From: Nomia melanderi
Taxonomy: Eukaryota; Arthropoda; Insecta; Hymenoptera; Halictidae
Direction of reading: 5' to 3'
Length of the DNA stretch: 64,000 nucleotides
NCBI RefSeq assembly: GCF_051020985.1
Contig: NC_135002.1
Coordinates: 4,278,001-4,342,000, forward strand
In this document: positions 47,901 through 57,140 of the stretch, in pieces
How the letters are laid out: every line of letters begins with the position of its first letter
Position numbering within the stretch: position 1 is the stretch's first letter
Translations under genes and position numbers: made by a program
The notes under the pieces: model-generated
What the model was told of the DNA's origin: nothing
The model's database searches: none
What the model saw: only the letters and a program-made list of their open reading frames with translations

Positions 47901-50900
47901 AGTGCGAATTAAACAAACATAATAATTGAATAAACTGTTGTCAAATTACTTTGAACACAAACCGTATTCATCTTTGTTTTACTTTATTTTACTTTCACTG
48001 AGAAATACGGTACCTAATCCTACCAATGGAACCTACCCAAGAACGTGTTCGTCAACAATGCCATTAGTTGTTGTTACTTACAGACTGATATATATTGGGT
48101 CGACCAACGTTATTAGAATTCATATTTGCTCTTTGAATTGTTCGGTCCTCGTATCTGGTGCTTCCTTGACTCGCCATTGGCCGGTTCAGAGTGCTACAAT
48201 CATAGCTATATTTCAACGTACGGCTTAACTGTCCATAATTAGGTTAGGACTCTGCTCAACTCAAATTACAAAACGTAATGTACGTCAATATATAAAGCAT
48301 ATACTAAAAAGTCAACCGCAGAGTCCAAGAAATAAAGAAAGGAACTAAAAACTTCACTATTTTAAAAGAAACAAAGATCGAACCGTAAGATAAAAGAAAG
48401 TACTCTATATATAATCCATTAGAGACAAATTACCTATTTGCATTGTTGGGTGAATTAGGCCCTGAATTCCGTGCTGCTACCGTTTTCGTCACGAAATCTT
48501 GCTCCTTCCATCCATGCTTCTTGTAAACATCTCTAAGTTCTTGATGTTGCCACATGGTGAATAACACTTGTCCTAAAACAGTAACAAATTTAATAAAGAT
48601 GTTCAGTTTAAGAATCCGAATCTCACATGACCAAAGCTTTCAACTATCTTGCCTGCAAATTTAAGAACACGAGGTGTATACTTCTGGCGTTGCCTGGTGA
48701 TATTCATTAGTCTGTCTACACCGCCGGCGTCCAGCAGTGATCGTGAGAATTCAGCGTTCTTCTTAATAACTTCATTCAGTGTAGCTAAAACTGCAGCGAT
48801 AGTGTCATCGCTCGTTCCTTGGTCGTGCTGATTGTTTCCTGAAGGCAGCTTCTGAATGAGATCACGCATCGCATACTTCCCTATTAATTCTTTATTACGT
48901 TGGTCTATTGCGAGGTTTCTGAGTGCTGTAGCAACGGCACAAACTACACGGTCCACCTAAACAATAACAAAGGCAACTCTATATCTATTCACTCCGAACC
49001 TTATTGATACAGATTGTATAATTTGGAAAACAGTTCGCGTACCTCCATTCGCAGAAGTTCTACCAAGATTGGAAGTCCTTTTTCCTTCCTCACTGCTGCA
49101 CGAATCTCAATGCTGGGTTGCCAATAGCAGGCTGCCAGGTTCTGAAGAGCTCCAGCAGCTGCTTCAAGAGTTTCCGGATTCGAGCAAGTTTGTAAAAGCT
49201 TCAAATAAGACTGAACTACTTCCGGTTGCCAAAGTAGTTCCATGCCTCTAACTGGTTCTGTTCTAGGGCTGGTTGTACGGGAGGCTGTGGTCTCCTTCTG
49301 CACTGGCTGTCCATCCTTTTTTTTCTTGCTGCCTCCAAAGCAACCCAAATTCTCACCTAGGGCATAGTGATTCAAGACTGATATTATTTTAGAAGTTGGT
49401 TCTCTTTGCATAGTGTATTGAACACTGCATGAATCACATTGCTTGGTAGCTGCATATATCCCAACACGAGTAGTGTTTAATGAGCTTGATTTAATTATTC
49501 GATTTGGAAGGTATACCTTAAAGACTGTCTGGCTAAGAAGAATAAAGAGTTCAAACATGCACTCAAAGAAAGTAAAGCTATCAGCTGGCATGAATTAAGA
49601 ATATTTGCGAATTTCATATATAATTATATAAAAGAAGAATCGATTTAATTAAATTAGAAACTTCAGTAAGATATCACAGTTGACAATTTTTTTATCATTC
49701 ACACTACTTTTGTTAATAAGGAACTGTTAGCTAAGTAGTACTGTTATGTTGTGAGGTATCAATGGAGCAGTCATATTTACAAAATGCACTAGGGATGCAT
49801 AAGGAATTAATGCTAAAGCTTCTGCAACTAAAGCAGAATTTTCCAGTACACCTACTACTATTTACATAAGTTGTACATTAAGAAGCAATAACTACACATC
49901 TAATGTAACAGAGGTCTTCTTTGCTTGATATAGATAAAGATTAAAGTGTAGCCATGGGAACCAATATTGATACAATGATAAAGATAAAGAAAATGATGAT
50001 GTGACTTGTTTTCTGATGGTGATAACTCTATATATTTCTGAGGTCAAGTGAGGTACTGATCTCAGTCACTGAATTATCAGTGAGTTCTCAATAACACTGA
50101 TGAGTAACCATCAAAAAGCAAAGCATGCATCTACTAATCCCATTAATACAAAATAAGAAAATTAATTTAGCAATGGAAATACAAGAATGTCTTACCTTGA
50201 CATAAACTGTATGCTAAAAAGATTGAAACACATTTTAATCCATGCTAAACTAGGAAGGATGTAACTTCTGTTTCTTTTCTAATTGTTATACAACATATTT
50301 CGTCTTCAGAAACAAAAACCAACTTTAACACACGAGACAGAATTATCAATCTACTGAATGAACAAATTAGGATAGTCTGGCAGGTGAAATGAGGTAAAAT
50401 AATAACGGAGACACCGAAGCCAATTAATATGCTTCATAAAAGAACACAAAATCAGTGTGGCGAGTTTTTACCAACCGTTGTGTGCGAGGAGAATCAATGA
50501 TTCCAAAGATATGATTTGTATCTGTCGGGAGATGTTTGAATGGATACCATAAAACCACACATAATATTTCCATCGAACGTTAAAGCGGTCTCAACAACAA
50601 CTTCAGACAGAAACGTAAGCGTTACAACAAATGTTAAGTGTACGCAGGTGTAAAATCGTTTTGAGAGATTTAGTGTATGGGGCTATCTACAAGTTCTAAT
50701 TACTACTTTGCACAATTCAAAATCAGGGAGGTATTAAAACACATTATCAAAATGCGATTTGGTTACTGTACAGCAATGTCATTTCCAGGCGTACATTAAA
50801 ATACATTTTAAAATACTTCAACATTCTAATCTCAAATCACTGAATCGTATCACTATTTCTATTACTAAATATGTAGCCTATTCTCAACAAGGGAAGTAAC

Positions 50901-53900
50901 CAATCAGGAAACTCAATCTACTTTAAGAATCAGTCCATTTAGGACCACCGTACCGCTGAATAGTCAGCATGTTCTCTTTAAACCATGAATATTTCAAACG
51001 TGAAACCGTCGGACGAACTTAATACAAGTACGCACTTTCTGCCTTATCTTATCACCCCAGGGAAAAGGTAAACCGCTTATCATCCGCACACACCATTCGG
51101 CTGCATGCGTGTCACCACATGCCCATTGAAGATACCCATGTCTTCGCCATGGCAAAGGTACATGTTTCTCATTCCTAGAATGCAACGGGAACAAAAACTG
51201 CGTCTCACCTTTGGCGGGCGCTGCCACCCTGTTCTGCACGGTCGACTGGATGGGATGCTTGTCGTAATTCGGGTCTTCCACCTCCTGACACCGGTAGCTC
51301 AGATTTCTCAGGATACAGACGCAGTTCTCCACGATTTTGTTACCGATGTTGGACTTCTCTATGGCCGACCGTACCACGTACAACAACGCGTCGACCAAAC
51401 CCTCGCATTCCCTCAACTTTTTCCTCGCGTACTCCCCAGCGCTGGACACGTTTCTCAGTACACCGGAAGCGTTTCTGAAGACCGTCGACCAGCAGGTCTC
51501 TCCGCTGGAGGAGCTGGGATCCCAGCCACTGTGTGGTATAATTATATTATTCACCACCATCGTCACCCCATCGTCGATGATGGACTTCTTCAAATCCTGA
51601 AACCAGTGAACAGAACAGTGTAAGATCCAAGCAATGTACCATTTTCAATCCAGATTCAATGAAACCATCCTAGGTTCCATTGTATCTCAATCTCTGAACG
51701 ACAAGCATCAACAAACACCCACCTCGCAAGAAGACAGGTTCCATAACACCCCTGTGACCAGTTCCTTCACGTCAGCATCGGACGTCCTGCGAAGCAAGTT
51801 GATCAAGGCCGGCACACCCCCGGCATTTTTGATGGCCCTCTTATTCTCGTCGTTCTGTCTGCCGTATGACAAGTTCCTCAACGCGCCGCAAGCGTTCCTA
51901 TAGACATCGGGATTATCGTGATCCAGTAATTGCACCAGTGGCGGAATCCCGCCCAGACTTCTCGTCTTCTGTTTGTTCGGGTCGTCCATGTAGCACAGAT
52001 GCTGCAGATACGCGGCCGCGTTGGCCTTGATGATGTTGTTCGGGTTGCTGAGGAAACCGATCACTTCGGACAGATTCGGGTCCCTCCATCTCATCGACTT
52101 CTGGTCGTCGTCCAACGGGCTCGCCATCCCGGGCACCACCGGGTGTCGGGACTGTAGCCGCTGAAGATGAACCTCGTCCTCGAACATTCCTGGTGGGACT
52201 CCCGATGACAGCGGAACCGGATGGCCCTCGTCATAACCGGGTACATCGCTAGGAACTGTGACTGGACCTACCCCTACGCCTGGCCCGTACCCGACTGGTC
52301 CGTACGGGGACGGAGACACGTAACCGTAGGGCACTTTACTCTCATCTGTGATCAGATCCGAACGTGGCCGGTTACTGGGCGCGTCTAGATTAGACTACCG
52401 GGAACCAGATACCCAAATTAAAACCTGGGTTACCCGTGGAGCACCGTTAAACGCGTACCTTCGCGCACCACAAGAATGTACATTGTAAAAGAAAGAATAC
52501 ACAGGGTGTGAGAAAGTAAATAGCTCTTGAGAATGTTTACTGACGACAAGACCATGGACCTTCATGAAGATTTGTGTGTTTGCAGTACAGTATCTCTATA
52601 AGATACAGGTGAAGTTTGCTGTGGCTTCCTTAAAGTTCCTCTAACCTGTAAAGCCATGAAGATCCATGGTCTTCCCTCGTTTCTATCTACCTCATAAGAA
52701 ACCGAACTTTAAAACCCTGCACCGGGCCATCGAGGAAACACAGAAATCGGCTCCGATAGTCGATGCAGTAGAACTTCCGCGGAAAACCAATTAGCCACTG
52801 CCTGAGGACTCTGAATCTGACTCGGATTGCGGTTATGATCCTTGATTCTTACCCGTAGACGTGAAATGCATAATTCACTCATATTATCCATGGAATATGG
52901 ACGGGAAAGATGAAGTCTGAACGAGGTCAACATGATGAAGCTTAACGAGAGCGAGAGTTGTGAAACGAAGACAACGAGGAGGACAGAAACCGAAAGAAAG
53001 AATGAGATATAGAGAGAAAGAAAAAAATATTAAATAAATTATTGATGTGACCCTACCATGAGGATGCTGAGAGGGTTCGCCGGAGTCATCCATATTCCAA
53101 GAGTTGCTGATTTGATCTAGAGAGAACACAAAATAACAACGAATGTCAGGCATAGAGATAATTAAAGTGAATTATGCTCTGCTCCGTGACCACGAGCAGA
53201 CAAATAGCCGGGCAGCGCTGCAACATGATAGCTGAATGTCTCATTATAGGACCGGGCCGGATCAACGCCGCGTGACCCGCTACCAAAAATCGAACGACAT
53301 AAAACGTGAACCGTCGCGATTTTTCGGGAGTTGACGAGAGCAGGGTGGGGGTGGGCGGTGACGACGAGCGATACTCGCGGCTACGAACCAACGTACCGTA
53401 CTGATCTCCGGGGCCGCCTGGACTAGGAGTGATACGATAATGATCCTGTAAAGCGGGATTCAGACCTGGATCGATGTCGTTGTACCCGCCTTCCACGTAT
53501 GGTCCCGCTTTACGCAGGTATTCTTAAAAATAAAACGACAGATCATAGTTTGCGATTCCTGGAGAATCCGTCTTATCGATTAACACGATCAACGACGAAC
53601 AGGGACAACGGAAATCCGTGCAAACTCGAACGTATATGGGTAAATATAAGTAGACTGATATTAAATGGAACTTCGTTCATTCATTGAAGCGTTCGGTGAA
53701 TTAAAATTCAAATATTATCCAGCTTAAATTCCATGAAGTATTCTATACTTATTGAAAATATATCGCAAACTTTAACGCTGTTATGAATCGCACAGAGTTT
53801 CGTGGTCTAACGATGATCATTTAACCGTTTGAGTGCTGAGGAGCGCTATAGCGCTCTTCTGTTTATCAGTATCAATTATAATTTTCTTACTATGTTTTTC

Positions 53901-56900
53901 AAGAAATAAATCAAAGTAAATTTATTTGAATAAATGTTATTTTTTGATATTTTTTTGTAATAACACAATATTTGTGATCTCATTAGATAAGTACTCTTAA
54001 TAATTTTTTTGCATACACACCCAATCACTTCCGCATTTTTGGTAAATATCCACAAAAGTTGTTTAGCATCCAAACGGTTACATGATTCTTTAAATGGTAC
54101 TAATCGAAATGAATGGAAATTTACCATGTGGAGGTGAGGCACGACTGTGCTCCGAAGGACTATGAGGACTGTGAGGGGAATGCGAGCGCGGCATGTAGAT
54201 GCCATGCGGGCCCGGGTACCCTGGCTGCGGGGGATACGCGAGGAACGGCTCGTAGTGCTCGAACCCCACCATATACGAGTCCGCCGGGTACCGCGGGTCC
54301 GCGTGCTGATAGTCCTGCGACATCAATGGCACTGACATGTAGCTGACTGCACCTGGGTCCGGCTCCATGTGTGATACTTCGCGCACGACTTTCGACACGC
54401 TTGTCACCTGAAACAGAATATACGCAGCAGATAAAGCAACGATCCTCTTAACAGATACGGAACTGATAATGTCATAGTAAAAGTGGGCGTGGCTATGATC
54501 GGGAAGAAGTGACGTCAGTCGAAGCAAAATTGGTCCTCCGCTACAACGCGAAGTACGCGACACATCGTTGCGCAGAAATTTGGTTAATACAACTTTAACT
54601 TCGCCGGAGTATCAGCCGGGTTGGGTAGCCGTAGAAAAAGTGGGCGTGGTCATGGTCGGGAAGAAGCGAAGTTAGCCAAGGCAAATTTGGTTTCCCTGCC
54701 GTGACGCGAAGTGTAGAGCACGTCGGTGTACGGAAATTTGTTTCATACAACTTTAACTTTCCGAGGACACGGATTGAAACAAGCACTTATAGGGAAAGTG
54801 GGCGTGGCCACTGTCGGAACAAAGCGGATTGGCTAGGATAAAATTGGTTCTTTTATACTGTTATTAAGTGTACAAGATGAGTGGAAATAGATCTCTGAAA
54901 GGACATCAAAGTTTACTGGAATATGATTTGAGATACGGGGCTCCTGTGAAAAGTGGGCGTGGTTGTAATTGCCAGGCACATTCAAGTATATACAATTTAA
55001 GGGAGAATATGTTCGTTGACGGTGTTTAGAGTTTAATTCATTGTTCTACCATACAATGAAGGAAGCCTGATTGAAACGGTTATATCAAGAGTTAATAATT
55101 CCCTCTTATTAACTTATCTCCGCTGTTCTGCTAGTCAATGGGCGGAGTCTATAGGGGTCGTAGTATTTGCTGGAAACATGAGCAATTGTTTCGTTTGAAA
55201 TTTGACATTTTCACCGTGGAAAATCCGAGTAAAAATTTTTCGAGATAAATTGAAAAGTTGAGTATCTGTAAACACGACTTACTTGTTGAGTATTCTGCTG
55301 TTTATGGGCCCGGATGAGTAATGGATCCTCTTGGACAGACAAATGAGACGAATGCAACGAGTGGGTGTCCGCCTGGCCGTTACTTCCGTGGTAATCTGCA
55401 TCACTCTGTCCGCTGGAAAACGTCCGCAATAATGATCAATTAGTGGCCGTGTTCCGCGCCATTGAGCAATCAACGATTTGTTCGATCGGTCGATAACTTA
55501 CGGGTATTGCGGCATGTCGGGTCCTTTATCCTGGAGAACGCGTCTGGAAACACAGGAGTACCGTGATCAGGCCACGTACATATTAAGAAGGAACGCGAAA
55601 TCAATAAACACTCAATTAAACAAGAAACGATGGTCGTCGTAAAGAAACGGATGAATGATCGGGTGCGAGGCCTGAAGAAATAAAAGGTAAAAACACGCTG
55701 AAAAGTAATCCGTGCACACCGAACCGCGGCTATTGCGTCACAGAAAACAGCACACACAACGAAACGAAGAACGCATGGCCTACTAAAGCGTCCAGGAATA
55801 CTTCTAATTGCGCCAAACTACTCGTGTCCCAAGTCGTACGCGCGCACGCACGTACGCACACGCACACGCACGCACACATATATACACGCACACACCACCT
55901 TTAAGCATGCGAACACGAACACACGCTGCCAGTGCGGCCGAAGTTATTCATTCTGAGTCACGTGTACGTTCCGTTAACTAACGAGAATCGGGTGATAATG
56001 ATCGACGGGATGATCTTTAGAATACGCAGCCACGATCTACTAACTAAGATCCTCGACAGACTCAACGTGGAGGGGGGGCTCTTGGATACGAACCGTCGAA
56101 TAAAAATACCTAAACGCACTATTTTCTGTCTATAATCGCGCCCTCGCGTGAACTTGAACTTCGTAGGAGGGACTGGGAAGGTGGGAGGGGCTAAGGAGGC
56201 TTGGTGGGGGAGTTAGAGGCGTTTACAGCCAGTGAGAAAAGGTGGGCAGGACTAGAACGAAGTGGCGGCGATTAGAGTTGAATTTTTACAATAAAACGTG
56301 TGGTAAAACGAATTTAACTAGGATCTAAGGGCTTCAAGAAGCTTAAACGAATAATTATTACGGTAATTAGCGACGGTGGCCTCCACGCCGAGCCTGATCC
56401 AGAATAAACCAGCGAGGAGATCGGCGAAACAGCTGAATGATATAATCTCGCTGGAGATGATCGGAGATGAAACAAAGTGGAATGGCTGCCTGTGCGATGA
56501 TCACTGAACGACAATCAATTGTACACTCGCATTCAGAATGACTAACCTCGTGATTAGGTCATGTTAGTCACCTCTGCGTGATCTCGGTGCGCGTAATGCT
56601 GTGCTCCTGTCTCTTCTCGATCCGACGATTCACCAGCCTGATATTAACAAGTTTGTCAATGTTATTGAGGACGGGGGAGGGGGGGACGGAGGCAGATCAG
56701 TAATGGTCTATCGTTAATTGTCACCCTGTGCGACAACGGATCGTTGTAACTGTCTTTTTCACGATTAAACACCGTCGAGTCGGCCCCAGTGTAGCGGATC
56801 GACTGGGCCCGGAGACGAACGGGTCAAACGACGCAGAATCACGTTAAGCCTGATTTCATTCGATTGCCAATAGGAAGAAGCTTCCTTTTTGTATTTTTGT

Positions 56901-57093
56901 TAGTTAAAGAGAAGCGTTAGACTCAATCCTGAGTGATGCGATCAGACATGGAATTCTTTACCCTTTTTTTTTCGTTTCTTTTAGAAAGATAGAGAGAGAG
57001 AGGAACGTAGAGTTAATCGGTTACGAGTCTCTCGAGAGTTCGAGGAGAGAAAGACACTTACAGACAGGAGTCAACCAGCTGATTATTTGACAT
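44683..57093 (-). CDS. p120ctn: p120/delta-catenin family armadillo protein
   Basis: Fourteen coding exons join in frame to 953 residues. The protein is the cytoplasmic catenin that binds the juxtamembrane tail of classical cadherins and tunes junction stability and Rho GTPases. Residues 1-325 are a Pro/Ser/Tyr-rich head. The armadillo domain begins at MRWRDPNLSEVIGFL (326) and ends near 806, with family hallmarks NAAAYLQHLCY, VTGVLWNLSSCE, IIPHSGW, AAVRKEKGLPILVELLR, DRVVCAVATALRNLA and KELIGKYAMRDL. A Lys-rich insert (GGSKKKK) sits at about 585-592. The tail has EPLYAQVN and ends DSWV, the PDZ ligand of vertebrate delta-catenin, ARVCF and PKP4. The ATG at 57093 follows an in-frame TGA in the same exon. 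One intron is GC-AG. At least one non-coding 5' exon is implied. The orthologue assignment is firm; alternative N-termini are possible. Confidence 0.93.
44941..48081 (-). other. p120ctn intron 13
   Basis: An AT-rich 3.1-kb intron with GT-rich runs near 46880-46960. No exon, RNA gene or TTAA element is recognised. Confidence 0.7.
48082..48193 (-). CDS. p120ctn: p120ctn coding exon 13 (residues 831-868)
   Basis: It follows TGATTGTAG and ends CAGTCT|GTAAGT. It encodes TLNRPMASQGSTRYEDRTIQ, a conserved tail motif of the delta-catenin branch. Confidence 0.88.
48434..48572 (-). CDS. p120ctn: p120ctn coding exon 12 (residues 785-831, end of ARM domain)
   Basis: It encodes QVLFTMWQHQELRDVYKKHG, WKEQDFVTKTVAARN and SPNNAN, and ends AAATAG|GTAATT in phase 2. 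This is the conserved C-terminal cap of the catenin armadillo domain. Confidence 0.9.
48651..48652 (-). other. Non-canonical GC splice donor of p120ctn intron 11
   Basis: The exon-intron junction reads CAG|GCAAGA, the usual context of GC-AG introns. The intron is 80 bases and ends TGTTTTAG. A GT alternative at 48626 (CAT|GTGAGA) breaks the reading frame. Confidence 0.85.
48653..48956 (-). CDS. p120ctn: p120ctn coding exon 11 (residues 684-785), GC splice donor
   Basis: It follows TTGTTTAG with VDRVVCAVATALRNLAIDQR and ends CTTAAATTTGCAG|GCAAGA. The apparent frame runs on past this point, but only the GC donor keeps phase with exon 12 and restores the family sequence KFAGQVL then WQ. Confidence 0.88.
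49043..49356 (-). CDS. p120ctn: p120ctn coding exon 10 (residues 579-683)
   Basis: It follows TGCCCTAG and ends ATGGAG|GTACGC. It has the Lys-rich insert GCFGGSKKKKDGQ, then LETLEAAAGALQNLA-type repeat sequence and RAAVRKEKGLPILVELLRME. The open frame upstream of the acceptor is intron. Confidence 0.92.
49357..51208 (-). other. p120ctn intron 9
   Basis: A 1.85-kb AT-rich intron; nothing further is recognised in it. Confidence 0.7.
51209..51596 (-). CDS. p120ctn: p120ctn coding exon 9 (residues 450-579, middle ARM repeats)
   Basis: It follows CTGGTTTCAG and ends GCCAAAG|GTGAGA. It encodes NNIIIPHSGWDPSSSSGE, ASGVLRNVSSAGEYARKK and ENCVCILRNLSYRCQEVEDP. Confidence 0.95.
51723..52345 (-). CDS. 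p120ctn: p120ctn coding exon 8 (residues 242-449, first ARM repeats)
   Basis: It follows CTGATCACAG and ends TGCGAG|GTGGGT in phase 0. It holds the Gly/Pro/Val-rich end of the head and the first armadillo repeats, including NAAAYLQHLCYMDDPNKQKT and NACGALRNLSYGRQNDENKR. Confidence 0.95.
52346..53056 (-). other. p120ctn intron 7
   Basis: Within it the block around 52548-52563 (GACCATGGACCTTCATG) recurs in inverted form near 52655-52675 (CATGAAGATCCATGGTC), giving a potential stem with a loop of about 90 bases. Confidence 0.5.
53057..53116 (-). CDS. p120ctn: p120ctn coding exon 7, 60-base symmetrical exon (residues 222-242)
   Basis: Between TTCTCTCTAG and CCTCATG|GTAGGG, encoding QISNSWNMDDSGEPSQHPH. 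It is phase 1 on both sides and a multiple of three, so it could be skipped without a frame change. Confidence 0.75.
53397..53507 (-). CDS. p120ctn: p120ctn coding exon 6 (residues 185-222)
   Basis: Between GCGTAAAG and CAGTACG|GTACGT, encoding GPYVEGGYNDIDPGLNPALQ. Phase 1 on both sides. Confidence 0.85.
53821..54081. mobile_element. TTAA MITE, family G, in p120ctn intron 5
   Basis: The left end is TTAACCGTTTGAGTGCT and the right end AGCATCCAAACGGTTAC. A perfect 16-bp palindrome, GAGCGCTATAGCGCTC, lies at 53841-53856. The right target site has drifted to TTAC. Confidence 0.8.
54125..54407 (-). CDS. p120ctn: p120ctn coding exon 5 (residues 91-185)
   Basis: Between CTGTTTCAG and CCACATG|GTAAAT. 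It encodes VTSVSKVVREVSHMEPDPGA followed by a Tyr/Pro-rich stretch and an SPHSPHSPSEHS repeat. Many Tyr and Ser residues are candidate phosphorylation sites. Confidence 0.9.
54481..55107. repeat. 157-bp tandem repeat with a conserved GTGGGCGTGG box
   Basis: Four units start at AAGTGGGCGTGG (54481, 54638, 54796, 54951). The first two also share GTCGGGAAGAAG, ACGCGAAGT and ATACAACTTTAACT. The box is identical in all four, while other parts of units 3 and 4 are barely alignable. It fills most of p120ctn intron 4. Confidence 0.85.
55283..55412 (-). CDS. p120ctn: p120ctn coding exon 4 (residues 47-90)
   Basis: Between TTTTCCAG and CAACAA|GTAAGT. It is rich in Ser/His (SGQSDADYHGSN, SLHSSHLSVQEDP) and ends in phase 0. 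Confidence 0.85.
55502..55543 (-). CDS. p120ctn: p120ctn coding exon 3 (residues 33-47)
   Basis: A 42-base exon between GTTTCCAG and TACCC|GTAAGT, encoding RVLQDKGPDMPQYP. Confidence 0.75.
56572..56637 (-). CDS. p120ctn: p120ctn coding exon 2 (residues 11-33)
   Basis: A 66-base exon between AATATCAG and CAGAG|GTGACT. It encodes LVNRRIEKRQEHSITRTEIT, a charged, probably helical segment. Confidence 0.75.
57062..57093 (-). CDS. p120ctn: p120ctn coding exon 1 (residues 1-11)
   Basis: A 32-base coding part reads MSNNQLVDSC. It ends CTGTCT|GTAAGT in phase 2, matching exon 2. The in-frame TGA at 57121-57123 fixes this as the first Met of the transcript shown. Confidence 0.7.
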
Positions 57094-57140
57094 ACCAGCT
57101 GATTTTTCGTCTCTTGCCGCTCAGCAGTCGATGGCGTCCC
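57094..57140 (-). other. p120ctn 5'UTR part of exon 1
   Basis: It starts after the acceptor GTGTTTCAG, so at least one more 5' exon lies at higher coordinates. Confidence 0.6.

Noticed and set aside
48603..48652. Continuation of p120ctn exon 11 to a GT donor at 48626
   Set aside because: It would break the frame into exon 12 and insert residues absent from the family; the GC donor at 48652 fits.
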